Assembly (NCBI GenBank): GCA_020427395.1
Contig: JAGQON010000002.1
Location: 1 to 64,000 of the forward strand
Reading direction: 5' to 3'
DNA from: Phycisphaerales bacterium
Lineage (GTDB): Bacteria; Planctomycetota; Phycisphaerae; Phycisphaerales; UBA1924
Length of the DNA: 64,000 nt
Shown in pieces: positions 1-8,800 of the stretch; position 1 is the first letter of the stretch; every line of letters begins with the position of its first letter. A program made the translations under genes and the position numbers. The notes below the pieces were generated by a model. That model ran no database searches. It was not told where the DNA came from and saw only the letters and a program-made list of their open reading frames with translations.

Positions 1-23
1 ACGACATTCAGCTTGGGAAGCTG
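1..23 (+). repeat. attL: left copy of the att core
   Basis: Bases 1-23 are identical to 24173-24195. The repeat may extend left of the window. It contains cagc-ttgggaa-gctg, the anticodon stem-loop of tRNA-Gly(CCC): two 4-bp arms around a 7-base loop, a size that fits the strand-exchange overlap of tyrosine recombinases. At base 24 the copies diverge (c here, a at 24196), and that single base decides between a Cys codon and the TGA that ends the integrase. Confidence 0.85.
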
Positions 24-219
24 CAAGTCTAGCGAGGAAGATACTGATACGACAGTGGTTTACAACGAGCAGAGTTCCATCGCCCGCACTCCCCAAAGCA
101 GTTCGGATTTGTCTATGCAGGATCCGCAGCTGGTGGAGTTGATTGGGCGTTGGCCAAAACTGCCTCCAGAGGTAAGGGCGGGCTTGCTTGCAATGGCGAA
201 CTGCGTGACCTATTCCTGA
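1..219 (+). pseudogene. Integrase C-terminal tail, copy 1, at the left island end
   Basis: The frame is open from base 1 and ends with TGA at 217-219. It begins with the same codons (T-T-F-S-L-G-S) that end the integrase at 24175-24193, then reads on where the integrase stops. The last third carries LIGRWPKLPPEVRAGLLAMA. From memory, this 'WP-LP--VR' tail is typical of the C-terminus of planctomycete tyrosine recombinases. The fragment has no ribosome binding site, and its first ATG is codon 35, so it is unlikely to be translated in the integrated state. Joined at the att core in a circle, it would extend the 471-residue integrase to about 536 residues. The frame match is seen; the circle is inferred. 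Confidence 0.75.
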
Positions 220-329
220 CCGTTCAAGCCGCAGACTTGGCATTATGGATCGCATGGTGCTCTGAGCACCGGTTCCGACATTGAAACGCATGTTGGCGGA
301 ACATGCTTAGAGTGAGTTTCCTCTCCCTG

Positions 330-3300
330 CTACGACCCGATCTGCTCGAGGATGTACGGATCCTTAATCTCGTGATCACGAGCCAGCAGTAACACCTTTG
401 CCAGCACCTCTGCAGTCCGTGGGTCATCGTCCGCGAAGGGGAGGAAGAGCCGTCCCCGGTACTGGCTGTGCACCGCAACGATTGCGAGCATGCGGCCAGG
501 AAGAACCCTTGTCGACGCACTGCCAAGGTGGATGCTATAGCTCGCCTTCGTGCCGTCGATCAAGGCATGGTGCCCCTCGACTCGTACATTGTTCAGTCTG
601 AGCAGCTTGCAAGTCTCCTTCAGCAGTGTGGCACGCATCTCAACGGTAGATGCGGAGGCCTCCGGGTCGACACCGCCGGCGTGTGCAACACTTACAACCA
701 GATCGAGGTCGCGCATGGTCTCGCTAAAGACCCTGTCGGGCACCTGTGTGAGATTGATGTGGTTTCGGTCCGAGCCCTTCTTGCGGAACGCCACTCCCTC
801 AAGCGTCAGGCCATCGACTTCGGCGGGCGTGTAGAAGTGCTCTTGGAACCAGAGTTCTGCGATAAGGCCCTCGTCGTGGAACACCCGACGGCAGCCTTCC
901 TCCGGGGCGAAGACCCACGTTCGCTTCTTGAGCAGCGCGAGAGCTTGGCGTGGGTTTACCTGATGGCCTGCGTAGCGTCGTGACATATCAGAGCCATTAC
1001 CTTCGCTCTTTGTGCGTGGGTAGAGTTCGCGGAAGATCTGCTTGAATGGCTGAATCCGCTCTGCCCCAAAGCACTCACGCTGCCATTCGTGCCAGTCGCC
1101 TCGCTCAAAGAAATCTGTAGTGTGAGCGATTCGGAGCGAATCTTGCTTCCCAACCGGTTCTAGAACGCCGCTGTATGACCTCAGAACCTTTCCAATCTTA
1201 TCTGGGTAGCCAGCAAACGGTTGATTAGCAGCTTCGCCTGAGACAAAGACAAGGCGTTCGACCATGGGGCGGAGCATCGGGTGGGCAGAGAACTCAGCAA
1301 GCTCGGCCCCGGTGAATACATCGCCTCGGCACATCGACTCTTCTAGCGAGAGACGCATGCGGGCGCTCTGGTGGCGGAGGTCGGTCACGCGTGATTTGAT
1401 CTCGGCGATCTCCGGGTGCTTGCGGAACTTCGCAGGCACGTTCTTGAGCTTCTTGCCCTTACTGATGACCGTCAGCTCAGGTGCGCCGGCCTCATCGATT
1501 GCGAGGGTGACTGTGGTCTCATAGGCAGTCACGCTGACGGGGCCCTGTGCAAGGTCGGCGACAGCCTCAGCTTCCATGGCCCACTGGAGTCGGCGGGGAT
1601 CGCGGTACCCAGCGGTGCGGGCCAAGTTCTGCATGCCGATCTCGACGGCCCGCCCTTCGCTTGCCTGCCGTTGACTGCCGAACTTCCGGCTCTCTCGTTT
1701 GAACTCCTGCAGCCTGATGTACCTAGCTAGGGTCTCTGCGTCTGCCTCGCTCGCCTTCTGGGGCAACGGCACAAGCCCCAGCGCTCGGACTGCATCCTGG
1801 TTTCGTTTCTCGTCGATCCGAGGCATCAGCTCGGTGATTCCTATTCGGCCGAGCATGGCATCAGCGAAGAGTTGCGCCCGCTTATGGCAGCCGCTGTTGG
1901 ATGCGTACTTGGCGGGCTTCTGGAACGCGCCCCAAGCATCCTCGCCGATCTGCGCCAAGATCCGATTAAACCAGGCGACATCGACCGCACCCTCTTCAAG
2001 GTCCTCCGAGTCCAGCTCGGTCCGCTCATTGATCTGAGCGGCCCAAAGCTCTCTGATCTCTTGGTTCCGCCAGTAATCGTTCCGCTTGGTGTGCGCGTGG
2101 ATCCACCATACGGTGTCCTCAAACCCCGTGGAAGCGGTGGCGCGTTCGATATGGCCTGCCCACTGTGGGGCATACATGCCCACCTCGAGCAGTCGGGGCT
2201 TCTTCACGCCGTGCTCATTGATCAGCTCTGACAAGCGGTCGTCGGTATCTGATTCCTGTGGCATTGTCACCGAAATCAGGCGACTGAATGAGTAAGACCG
2301 TGTTGGTTCGCCCCATTGATCCTGCCGGACGATTTTGTCCTTTCCGAGAGCGGTCACGAGCTTGATCAGAATCTCGGCCCCACCTGCAAAGCGCACTTCA
2401 GAGACTGGGTCGCTGACTATGGTGGTACGCTCGCCGCGTGTGAGCTCGATCTCAATGAGGCGGTCACGGACCCTGGACGCACTGGCGAGTAGCTTCGGGT
2501 GTCGGGCCAAAGCCTTGTGTGGCTGAAGCCTGGTCGCTTCGGAGATTGGTCCAAACCGATTGCGCCAACCATGGGCATTTGGCTTGAAACGCTCCTTGAG
2601 AAGCAGGGCGATGAAGTCGCTCTCATTCAGCAAGCCTTCCGCGTAGGCATAGCTAAACCCTTCAAGCGATGGGCCTTGTTCACATGCGGGGATTCCGCGA
2701 TCCATCGCAAGCATCTCGAGCCCAGAGAGGTATCCTCGCAGTTTCAGTTGCTCAGCCGAAGCATCGGCTCGGATGAACCTGAAATACTCGCGAGCAACAT
2801 TGAGATCACGAGCCTGTTTGGACGAGTTCACCACGAGGCCCCGGACGGGTTTTTCGTCATCTCGCTTAGCATCGCGATTCGCGATCGAATCCTCGGCCCG
2901 CTGAACGAGGTAGGCGAATCCTTCGTCGCGGTTTGCCAGCAACGGGAGCCATTCTACTAGATTCCGGAAGGCCCCATTGAGCTCCCATGACATCTTCGCC
3001 TGGAAAGGCTTCGGCAGAAGATTCTCCCATGCTTCAGGACGGTCATACGTGAGTGCCCATGCCCGAATGAGCTCAAGTCCATCTTGGTCGCGGAGAGACT
3101 TGCCGCGAGAATCGGCCCATTCCATCCATACTTCGATCAAGGGTAAGTGTTCGAGAGCATTGTTGGGTGTGTCAGCTTCTTGCTTTGACGAGCGCTTGTT
3201 CGGCTTGGGGAAGCGTGAAGTTATGTGCACTTTGTCGTCGCCAAACCAGTCGTCGAAATACTTACGATCCACCGCGATTTCAGTTTCTCCATGCCTCAGA

Positions 3301-5309
3301 AAGAGCTCAGCGAGTGATTTCAGGCATGCCCGGGAGGCCTTGGTATCTCGGTCAACACCCCGTGCCTTCGGCACGATCGGTTTGGATCGGCTGCCGGGCG
3401 GCATAAGGCCGAGACAGTCGTCGAGCGTCGTTTCTTCAGACGGGCTGCCAAGGATCCGCTTCAACGCAGCGTCGAGCTCCGGGACCTCAGAGAGCTGTTC
3501 GAGTCGCCGCCTCAAGATCTCTGCGACCTGACTGCCCATCCTCTTGTTCTTTACCAGCGGCTCCAGCAGTTCGAGGGCAGCCATACGTTTCTTGGGCTGC
3601 TTCGCGTCGAGTAGTTCCTCACCCAGATTGAGAATGTCTTTAGGTGGCAGCTGCGAGAGTCTCTCGATCGCGCCTCGTCTGAATGTCGCTGCGGTCCGAT
3701 GCAGGTTGCTCTTAAGCAGGTCAACCTCGTCCGGAGTCACATCCGACTCCTTGAGCGCCTCGAACGCGGCCGCATGTACGTCTTGGCGCGTGTCGGCCAT
3801 CATTCGGACGACGAAGGCTCGCTCGTTAACATCCATCTTCCGACGCTTCCGCTTCTTCTGTATCCCTTCCTTATGGTCCCAGTACAAGTCGGTACCGGAG
3901 ATCTCCTTCACAACTTGGGCGCAGTGGTAGCTTTCTAGAGCGTCTGCGTATGGCAAGAGCTTCTTTGGGTTCCCGCAAGCCAAAGCGCTGAGGGCCCGGG
4001 CAGCGTCGCGCCGCTCTCGGACGAAACCGTCCCATGGCCAGATGAGTGTATCGAGTTTTTTCTTCTTGGCTGGGAACTGATGAAAGATCTCACCGACTGC
4101 ATCGAAGAGCTCGTCGCTCACCTTGAAGTTGAACGAGGCGTAGTTAATCCCCGCGAGCATGCAGCAGATGAAAGTCTGGATCCGTTCGTCGGTCTCTTCG
4201 CCGCTCAGCAAATGTGAAGCTGGGATCTCGATGACCTCTGGGAGCAGCCCGATTCGTGTCAGACTTAGGAGTGCTGCGTATCGGCGAGCGGGATTGTCAT
4301 CGCTCACCAGTCGTGCGATTGTGGGGAGTGCCCGGTCCGCATCGGCATGTGCTGTTGCCCATAGGGCCAGATAAACATCCTCGCCTTCGCCTCGCTCGAT
4401 CGCATCAGCCCGAACGGCCTCATCATCGAGGTAGTTGCACAGCTTACTCAAGCCATTGTGTACAACCTTTGCGCTCCCGCCGGCCCACTGGTATCCTAAC
4501 CATACATCGAACGCACGTACAACGGAGCTGAACCGCCCCAGATCGTGCTCAAGGATGAGGCCGAGCATGTAGCGAAACGCACCGGGATGTGCTTCATCGA
4601 GGGTTTCAAGGATGTACTGGCGGAGACCCTCCTGGCGCTGGGCTGCCAGTAGCAGCTTGCCGATTACCTCCCAGTCAGATCGCTCGTCGCTGTTGAGCAA
4701 GGTCGCCACCGCGCCTGGGCCCATTCGGCCAACCTCGTGTTCGCCGTTGATGGAGTCGACAATGACCGACCTCACCTCGTCTGCCTCTTTACCTCCAGCT
4801 CGCAGCACTGTTGCGAGCAGCCATGAAACGGCGTGTGGATCCCGGTAATCGCCCATGATCATGTGCGGATCCCACGCGGCGAGCCAGCCCGGGGACGGGT
4901 CGTACCCCTGTAGTGACGCGCATAGCGCGAGGAAGTACTGGGCCCGCTGCTGGCGTGCCAGCGGTGCCCGGTTCGGAGCGCGGAATGGCATCCGCTGATA
5001 TGCATGGTGAAACGGACGTATATTTGATGTCAACCATGCTCGCTCGACATGCGGAGCCATGCCGGGGAAGAGGCCCTCAAAGAGACGGGTCCGTTGTTTC
5101 TCATTAATGCCTTCGAACAACTTGGCGGTGTTCTGAGTCCGATCATTGTTCAGCGTCTCGTTGTAGAATCCGACCTTCTCATTAGCGATCAGTGCCTTGA
5201 GCTCGTGACGCTGAGCTCGCGGCAGCTTAGAGAGCGCTTTCATCCGGTGGTCGAGCCACTTGGGCTGCTTCGCTTCTTCGAGTTGCTTCTCAATATCATG
5301 CTCGTTCAT
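330..5309 (-). CDS. Giant DUF4132/DUF5724-type protein
   Basis: About 1,659 residues, with no signal peptide or membrane segment, so probably cytoplasmic. The first ~650 residues are helical and HEAT-like. Near residue 1230 lies the block I recognise from DUF4132 proteins: 'FGSQRQASEGRAVEIGMQNL', then 'ARTAGYRDPRRLQWAMEAEA'. The last ~120 residues (LVVSVAHAGG to LLLARDHEIKDPYILEQIG) match the C-terminal domain usual in this family (DUF7737-like). The best-known relatives are E. coli YehI and MolR, whose biochemical role is not established. Start choice: in-frame GTG at 5333 and ATG at 5321 also exist; ATG 5309 is preferred because GGGA lies 6 bases upstream. The gene follows the 142-codon gene with almost no gap and is probably translationally coupled. 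Giant helical-repeat proteins on islands are often defence effectors, but nothing here proves that. Confidence 0.8.
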   Translation of the reverse strand: MNEHDIEKQLEEAKQPKWLDHRMKALSKLPRAQRHELKALIANEKVGFYNETLNNDRTQNTAKLFEGINEKQRTRLFEGLFPGMAPHVERAWLTSNIRPFHHAYQRMPFRAPNRAPLARQQRAQYFLALCASLQGYDPSPGWLAAWDPHMIMGDYRDPHAVSWLLATVLRAGGKEADEVRSVIVDSINGEHEVGRMGPGAVATLLNSDERSDWEVIGKLLLAAQRQEGLRQYILETLDEAHPGAFRYMLGLILEHDLGRFSSVVRAFDVWLGYQWAGGSAKVVHNGLSKLCNYLDDEAVRADAIERGEGEDVYLALWATAHADADRALPTIARLVSDDNPARRYAALLSLTRIGLLPEVIEIPASHLLSGEETDERIQTFICCMLAGINYASFNFKVSDELFDAVGEIFHQFPAKKKKLDTLIWPWDGFVRERRDAARALSALACGNPKKLLPYADALESYHCAQVVKEISGTDLYWDHKEGIQKKRKRRKMDVNERAFVVRMMADTRQDVHAAAFEALKESDVTPDEVDLLKSNLHRTAATFRRGAIERLSQLPPKDILNLGEELLDAKQPKKRMAALELLEPLVKNKRMGSQVAEILRRRLEQLSEVPELDAALKRILGSPSEETTLDDCLGLMPPGSRSKPIVPKARGVDRDTKASRACLKSLAELFLRHGETEIAVDRKYFDDWFGDDKVHITSRFPKPNKRSSKQEADTPNNALEHLPLIEVWMEWADSRGKSLRDQDGLELIRAWALTYDRPEAWENLLPKPFQAKMSWELNGAFRNLVEWLPLLANRDEGFAYLVQRAEDSIANRDAKRDDEKPVRGLVVNSSKQARDLNVAREYFRFIRADASAEQLKLRGYLSGLEMLAMDRGIPACEQGPSLEGFSYAYAEGLLNESDFIALLLKERFKPNAHGWRNRFGPISEATRLQPHKALARHPKLLASASRVRDRLIEIELTRGERTTIVSDPVSEVRFAGGAEILIKLVTALGKDKIVRQDQWGEPTRSYSFSRLISVTMPQESDTDDRLSELINEHGVKKPRLLEVGMYAPQWAGHIERATASTGFEDTVWWIHAHTKRNDYWRNQEIRELWAAQINERTELDSEDLEEGAVDVAWFNRILAQIGEDAWGAFQKPAKYASNSGCHKRAQLFADAMLGRIGITELMPRIDEKRNQDAVRALGLVPLPQKASEADAETLARYIRLQEFKRESRKFGSQRQASEGRAVEIGMQNLARTAGYRDPRRLQWAMEAEAVADLAQGPVSVTAYETTVTLAIDEAGAPELTVISKGKKLKNVPAKFRKHPEIAEIKSRVTDLRHQSARMRLSLEESMCRGDVFTGAELAEFSAHPMLRPMVERLVFVSGEAANQPFAGYPDKIGKVLRSYSGVLEPVGKQDSLRIAHTTDFFERGDWHEWQRECFGAERIQPFKQIFRELYPRTKSEGNGSDMSRRYAGHQVNPRQALALLKKRTWVFAPEEGCRRVFHDEGLIAELWFQEHFYTPAEVDGLTLEGVAFRKKGSDRNHINLTQVPDRVFSETMRDLDLVVSVAHAGGVDPEASASTVEMRATLLKETCKLLRLNNVRVEGHHALIDGTKASYSIHLGSASTRVLPGRMLAIVAVHSQYRGRLFLPFADDDPRTAEVLAKVLLLARDHEIKDPYILEQIGS

Positions 5310-5325
5310 ATCACTTCCCATATGA

Positions 5326-5754
5326 CTACGCACCCGCTAAAAACGTCAGGCGTAAGAACACCATTCTACTGCTTGGAGAGAGATACACATGCTCGTCCAG
5401 ACTTCGGCGTTCGATCTCGTCAATGATCACAAGGTACATGCCGTCTTCGAAGGCCTGCAGGGCCGTGCCAACCGCCTCTTTGGAATCGGCGGTATCCCGT
5501 TCAGGCCGACCAGTAGGGTCCACCTTGCCGGCCTTTGCCCCCTTCTTGATCGCAGCCTCGGATAGAACGCGGTCGACTCGCCCGGCTTCTTGGCGTTGAT
5601 TAAACAGATGCACCTGATGCCGAACGACGTGCTCGATCAGGTGGCGAAGAAGGAGCTCGCCATCGTCTCGCAGCCCATCAGGCGGGGGCACATCGAAGTC
5701 TGCCAGCAATGGTTTGCGAAGGCCCATGGATCGGGTTGACACGGTGATGGACAA
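5326..5754 (-). CDS. Small protein coupled to the DUF4132 gene
   Basis: 142 residues, not recognised. The N-terminal half is mixed; it contains HLIEHVVRHQVHLFNQRQEA, which is likely helical. The C-terminal block, including FEDGMYLVIIDEIERRSLDE and a hydrophobic end, looks like a compact alpha/beta fold. There is no catalytic signature, signal peptide or Cys cluster. Its stop lies within a few bases of every possible start of the downstream giant gene, so the two are probably made together. Because it is first in the operon and small, it could be a regulator, an inhibitor or a subunit of the DUF4132 protein. This role is inference from position only. Confidence 0.7.
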   Translation of the reverse strand: MSITVSTRSMGLRKPLLADFDVPPPDGLRDDGELLLRHLIEHVVRHQVHLFNQRQEAGRVDRVLSEAAIKKGAKAGKVDPTGRPERDTADSKEAVGTALQAFEDGMYLVIIDEIERRSLDEHVYLSPSSRMVFLRLTFLAGA

Positions 5755-5993
5755 TGCATCGACTCCGGAAGGCAGATATTGATCATACCAAAGGGTGATT
5801 TCTCAGGTGCGCTTTAGCCGTGATGAGTAGGCCTGCTCCTCGGGATTTAGCATAACGGTTGAAGAGCATTCTTATGTGATGATGTAGCTTGTCGCTGTGC
5901 CCACGTGGCTGGAAAGCTGGATATGAGTGTCAAAGCGGCATTGCCTTCAGTGGTCCAAGTGCGGTTCGTCTGCACCGCAGCATGTTGTGTTGA

Positions 5994-6004
5994 TTGGGAA
6001 GCTG
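5994..6004 (+). repeat. Internal att-core remnant
   Basis: ttgggaagctg is identical to the overlap and right arm of the island att core (13-23 and 24185-24195). The left arm is degenerate (ttga in place of cagc), and the sequence further left does not resemble the tRNA 3' half. It lies directly before the second integrase-tail copy, at the same relative position as attL, so it is best read as an old junction between two tandem elements. Confidence 0.6.
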
Positions 6005-6191
6005 TGAGTCTGGACATACAGATCCCGATATCACAGAGGGATTCGAGGAGGGTCATGTGAGCACCAGCTCTTCCCACAGCAGTTCGGATTTGTCTATGCA
6101 GGATCCGCAGCTAATCGGACGTTGGCCGAAGCTGCCTCCGGAGGCGAGATTGGGCTTGCTTGCAATGGCGAACTGCGTGGTTTGTTCCTGA
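5994..6191 (+). pseudogene. Integrase C-terminal tail, copy 2, at the internal junction
   Basis: The frame starts with L-G-S-C at the att core and ends with TGA at 6189-6191. Compared with copy 1, the ~12-residue block SSSDLSMQDPQL is identical, IGRWPKLPPE-R-GLLAMANC is nearly so, three residues (VEL) are missing, and the spacer after the core is diverged. Similarity at the DNA level extends a few tens of bases past the stop. The reading frame is intact relative to the core, so a circle formed at this junction would give an integrase of about 533 residues. No ribosome binding site is visible. It is best explained as the left end of a second, related element and the natural partner of the integrase at 22781. 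Confidence 0.65.
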
Positions 6192-6658
6192 ACAATCAGG
6201 CCGTGCATATGGGCATTGTGCAGAGTTTAGTGTGCAGTTGGTTCCGGAGCTGGGATCAGAGAGATATCATTTAGTGGTGATGACCTAGCTCAGCGCTGGT
6301 CTCTGCAGAGCGCTGAGCAAGTCTAATAGCGGGCAGAGTAGGTAGCACTGTTAAGCCGGATCAGTCTAAGTGATTCGGCTACCGCGATTTATGCAGCAGT
6401 CGGTGTGGGTATCGCTCACATCGCCGGAGCCTTGCGTAGCGTCGAGGAGAAGAGCGTTGGTCAACCTTTTCGGTGTCGATCGAGTCTGAGTTACGGCTTT
6501 GGCTAGATTTCGTTGGGTCATGCACACGCTGATGTGTTCGGATATTATGTAGCACTAGCACTTCATGAGGGAACACGATCGGTAGCTCCGAACGGTCCTT
6601 ATGACCTTGTGGTCTAGCCTGTGCGTATGAAGTGCGTTTGACTCTTGGAGGCCCGTCG
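6192..6658. other. Non-coding leader of the DptF-like operon
   Basis: 467 bases between the second integrase tail and the ATPase gene. The first ~60 bases retain weak similarity to the sequence after tail copy 1. The rest is lower in GC than the operon that follows and must contain its promoter, but no convincing -35/-10 pair stands out. A minus-strand frame at 6379-6696 is arginine-rich, has no family signature and overlaps the downstream start, so it is not called. Confidence 0.5.
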
Positions 6659-8800
6659 ATGGCTGGACATGTGGACGAATCAAACGGCACAAACATGGAT
6701 GCCTCGTTTCCACAGGGTCTTATCCGCTGGGCCGGCCACCGGGACGGCGGCGTCCGCCGCCCGTTTCACCGCGAATCGGGCAGGCCCACCGGGGAACAGA
6801 TCGAGACCCCCCTCGTCCGCCGACTCAACCGGTGGGTCGACGATCTCGTCAGTAGCAAGGGCGGCCCGCGGGCGGTCCTGCTGGTGGGCGGCCCGGGCAA
6901 CGGGAAGACCGACGCGGTCGAGGGCTGTATCGAGGCATTTGACGCGGCCCTTGGGGCAGGAGGCGAATTGCTTGAGCGGTTCGCTTCAAAGTACCGAGTC
7001 ACGGCCGAACAAATCCCTCCGCGGAGGGTCACGATCGACGTCACCGGCTTCCCCAACTCGGAAGGCCTCGGTGGTATCGCGACTATCTCGCTGGTCCAAG
7101 ACGCGACCGAGAACGATCCGGCCCGTCAGGCCTCCGCGGAGGCCTTGCTGCTCGATGACCTTTCCGACATCCTCGATCCGGACCGGCCGGGCATCTTCCT
7201 GTGCTGCGTGAACCGTGGGATCCTTGCGAGCGTGGCCTCGCTGGCCGCCGCGAGCGGCGGGCATGCCGAAACGGAAAGGCTAGTGTCCGCCATCACGGCC
7301 GCCGCGACGAGCGGTCCGAACCAACCCCCTTGCTGGCCACTCGGAGAGGCCCCCCACATTGCGATCTGGCCGATGGACGTCGAGTCACTCGTCGCCGCCC
7401 CCGTTGGCGAGGGCGAGCAATCCGTTGCGCACAGGATCTTCGAGATCGCACTCGACGAGCGGAAGTGGCAAGAGCCCTGCGATCTCAAGAGCCGCTGTCC
7501 ATTCTGTCAGAACCGAAAGCTCCTTTCTCGCAAGGGCGCAGTCGATGACTTGGCACGCTTGCTGCACTACTACGAGCTCGCCTCGGGCAAGCGGTGGACC
7601 TTCCGGGACCTGTTCTCACTGATCGCGTACCTGCTAGTTGGTGACTCGGCGGAACTAAAGGTCAACGACCGCAGGGTCAGCCCGTGCGAGTGGGCCGCGG
7701 CCCAGAACCGCCTTGCGAGCGAGGGACGAGCCGGTACCGTCGAGCGCGACCGAGCGCCGTACCTCCTCGCTTCCAGACTCTATCACCACCGGCTGTTCCC
7801 GGAATGGCCGGGCTTCGACCGTGGGGAGCACCGCAAGGCCAAGCACGCGCTCATCAAGGACGAGAGCGGCGACTCTGGCCTCGCGCGGGCCAAGGCGTTT
7901 TTCCGGTTTGTGGCTCGGGCCAGCGATCTTGCTGCGCTAGCGAGCGGTGACGTTCCCGACCGCGTGCGGCGTTCCTTCTGCTCCACGCTCGATCCCGCGC
8001 TAGCAACGGGAAACTCGGTACTGATCTCCCGGCCGGGAGAGGAGTACTCGATCGCGCAGATCGAGGACCGCTTCAGCATGTCGATCCGAGAAGGCCTTGA
8101 ACTTGTCTCGACTCAGATCGAGCCGCTCGAACGCGACATCCTCGAGCAGTTGGCCGAGGCTGATGAGTCGCTCGTCGAGGATCGGTTTCCCCGTAACCGG
8201 ACACGGCAGGCACGGCTGCTGCAGGCCACGATCCGGCAGTTCGCGGCGCGGTTCGTAAAGCGAAGCCTCGGCGCACGCCGGGGCGTCTGCCGAGACAACG
8301 AGCTCTTTGCCGAGTACCTCGAGGCGATCAATAACAGTAGTGAGTTGCAGGCCGTTCGCAAGGAGATGCGCAAGCTTCTGCATGATGCGGACGATCGCTT
8401 CAGGGCTGGGCTTGCGACAACGTTTGGTCAGCCGGTGGCGGAACGATCGCGAGACATTGCCCTCGTGATACACGAGAAAATCAAGATCAAGGCCCACCCA
8501 CCGTCCGGGGGCCGTGATCGCCCCCAGAGCCTCCTGCCGTACCTCGTCGTCAAAGGACATGCCGTCGCGCTCACGTTCGACCTGTTCCGGGCACTGTGTG
8601 ATGTGAGCGACGGCCTACATGAGGCCTCGCTACCGCCCGAGATCTATTCGCTTCTTGGCCGCGTGAAGTCGATGGTCTCCGGCAAGGTTGTGCGCGATCC
8701 TGAAGTCTTGGCCGAAGAACCGACGATAGTGCTCGGGTCAGGACGGGAGAGCATCGAGTACGTGGACGGCCATTTCGAGTTTACCCGGAGCACCGACTGA
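6659..8800 (+). CDS. P-loop ATPase with Cys cluster, DptF-like
   Basis: 713 residues. ATG 6659 is chosen over an in-frame GTG at 6632 because CTTGGAGG lies 7 bases upstream. A Walker A motif GGPGNGKT spans residues 77-84. After it come an extended AAA-like core (IDVTGFPNSEGLGG; PGIFLCCVNRGIL, a likely sensor or Walker-B-like strand) and a Cys cluster C274-x5-C280-x2-C283 (CDLKSRCPFC), probably metal binding. The rest is helical. P-loop plus Cys motif, first place in a tightly coupled three-gene operon and a very large HerA-type ATPase as third gene are the arrangement of DptF in DptFGH, the restriction arm of DNA phosphorothioation systems. That assignment rests on architecture and remembered motifs. 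A BREX-type ATPase or an unnamed family is the alternative. It shares TGATG with the next gene. Confidence 0.55.
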   Translation: MAGHVDESNGTNMDASFPQGLIRWAGHRDGGVRRPFHRESGRPTGEQIETPLVRRLNRWVDDLVSSKGGPRAVLLVGGPGNGKTDAVEGCIEAFDAALGAGGELLERFASKYRVTAEQIPPRRVTIDVTGFPNSEGLGGIATISLVQDATENDPARQASAEALLLDDLSDILDPDRPGIFLCCVNRGILASVASLAAASGGHAETERLVSAITAAATSGPNQPPCWPLGEAPHIAIWPMDVESLVAAPVGEGEQSVAHRIFEIALDERKWQEPCDLKSRCPFCQNRKLLSRKGAVDDLARLLHYYELASGKRWTFRDLFSLIAYLLVGDSAELKVNDRRVSPCEWAAAQNRLASEGRAGTVERDRAPYLLASRLYHHRLFPEWPGFDRGEHRKAKHALIKDESGDSGLARAKAFFRFVARASDLAALASGDVPDRVRRSFCSTLDPALATGNSVLISRPGEEYSIAQIEDRFSMSIREGLELVSTQIEPLERDILEQLAEADESLVEDRFPRNRTRQARLLQATIRQFAARFVKRSLGARRGVCRDNELFAEYLEAINNSSELQAVRKEMRKLLHDADDRFRAGLATTFGQPVAERSRDIALVIHEKIKIKAHPPSGGRDRPQSLLPYLVVKGHAVALTFDLFRALCDVSDGLHEASLPPEIYSLLGRVKSMVSGKVVRDPEVLAEEPTIVLGSGRESIEYVDGHFEFTRSTD

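Noticed and set aside
6379..6696. 105-codon minus-strand frame upstream of the DptF-like gene
   Set aside because: Arg-rich, no motif, overlaps a well-supported start.
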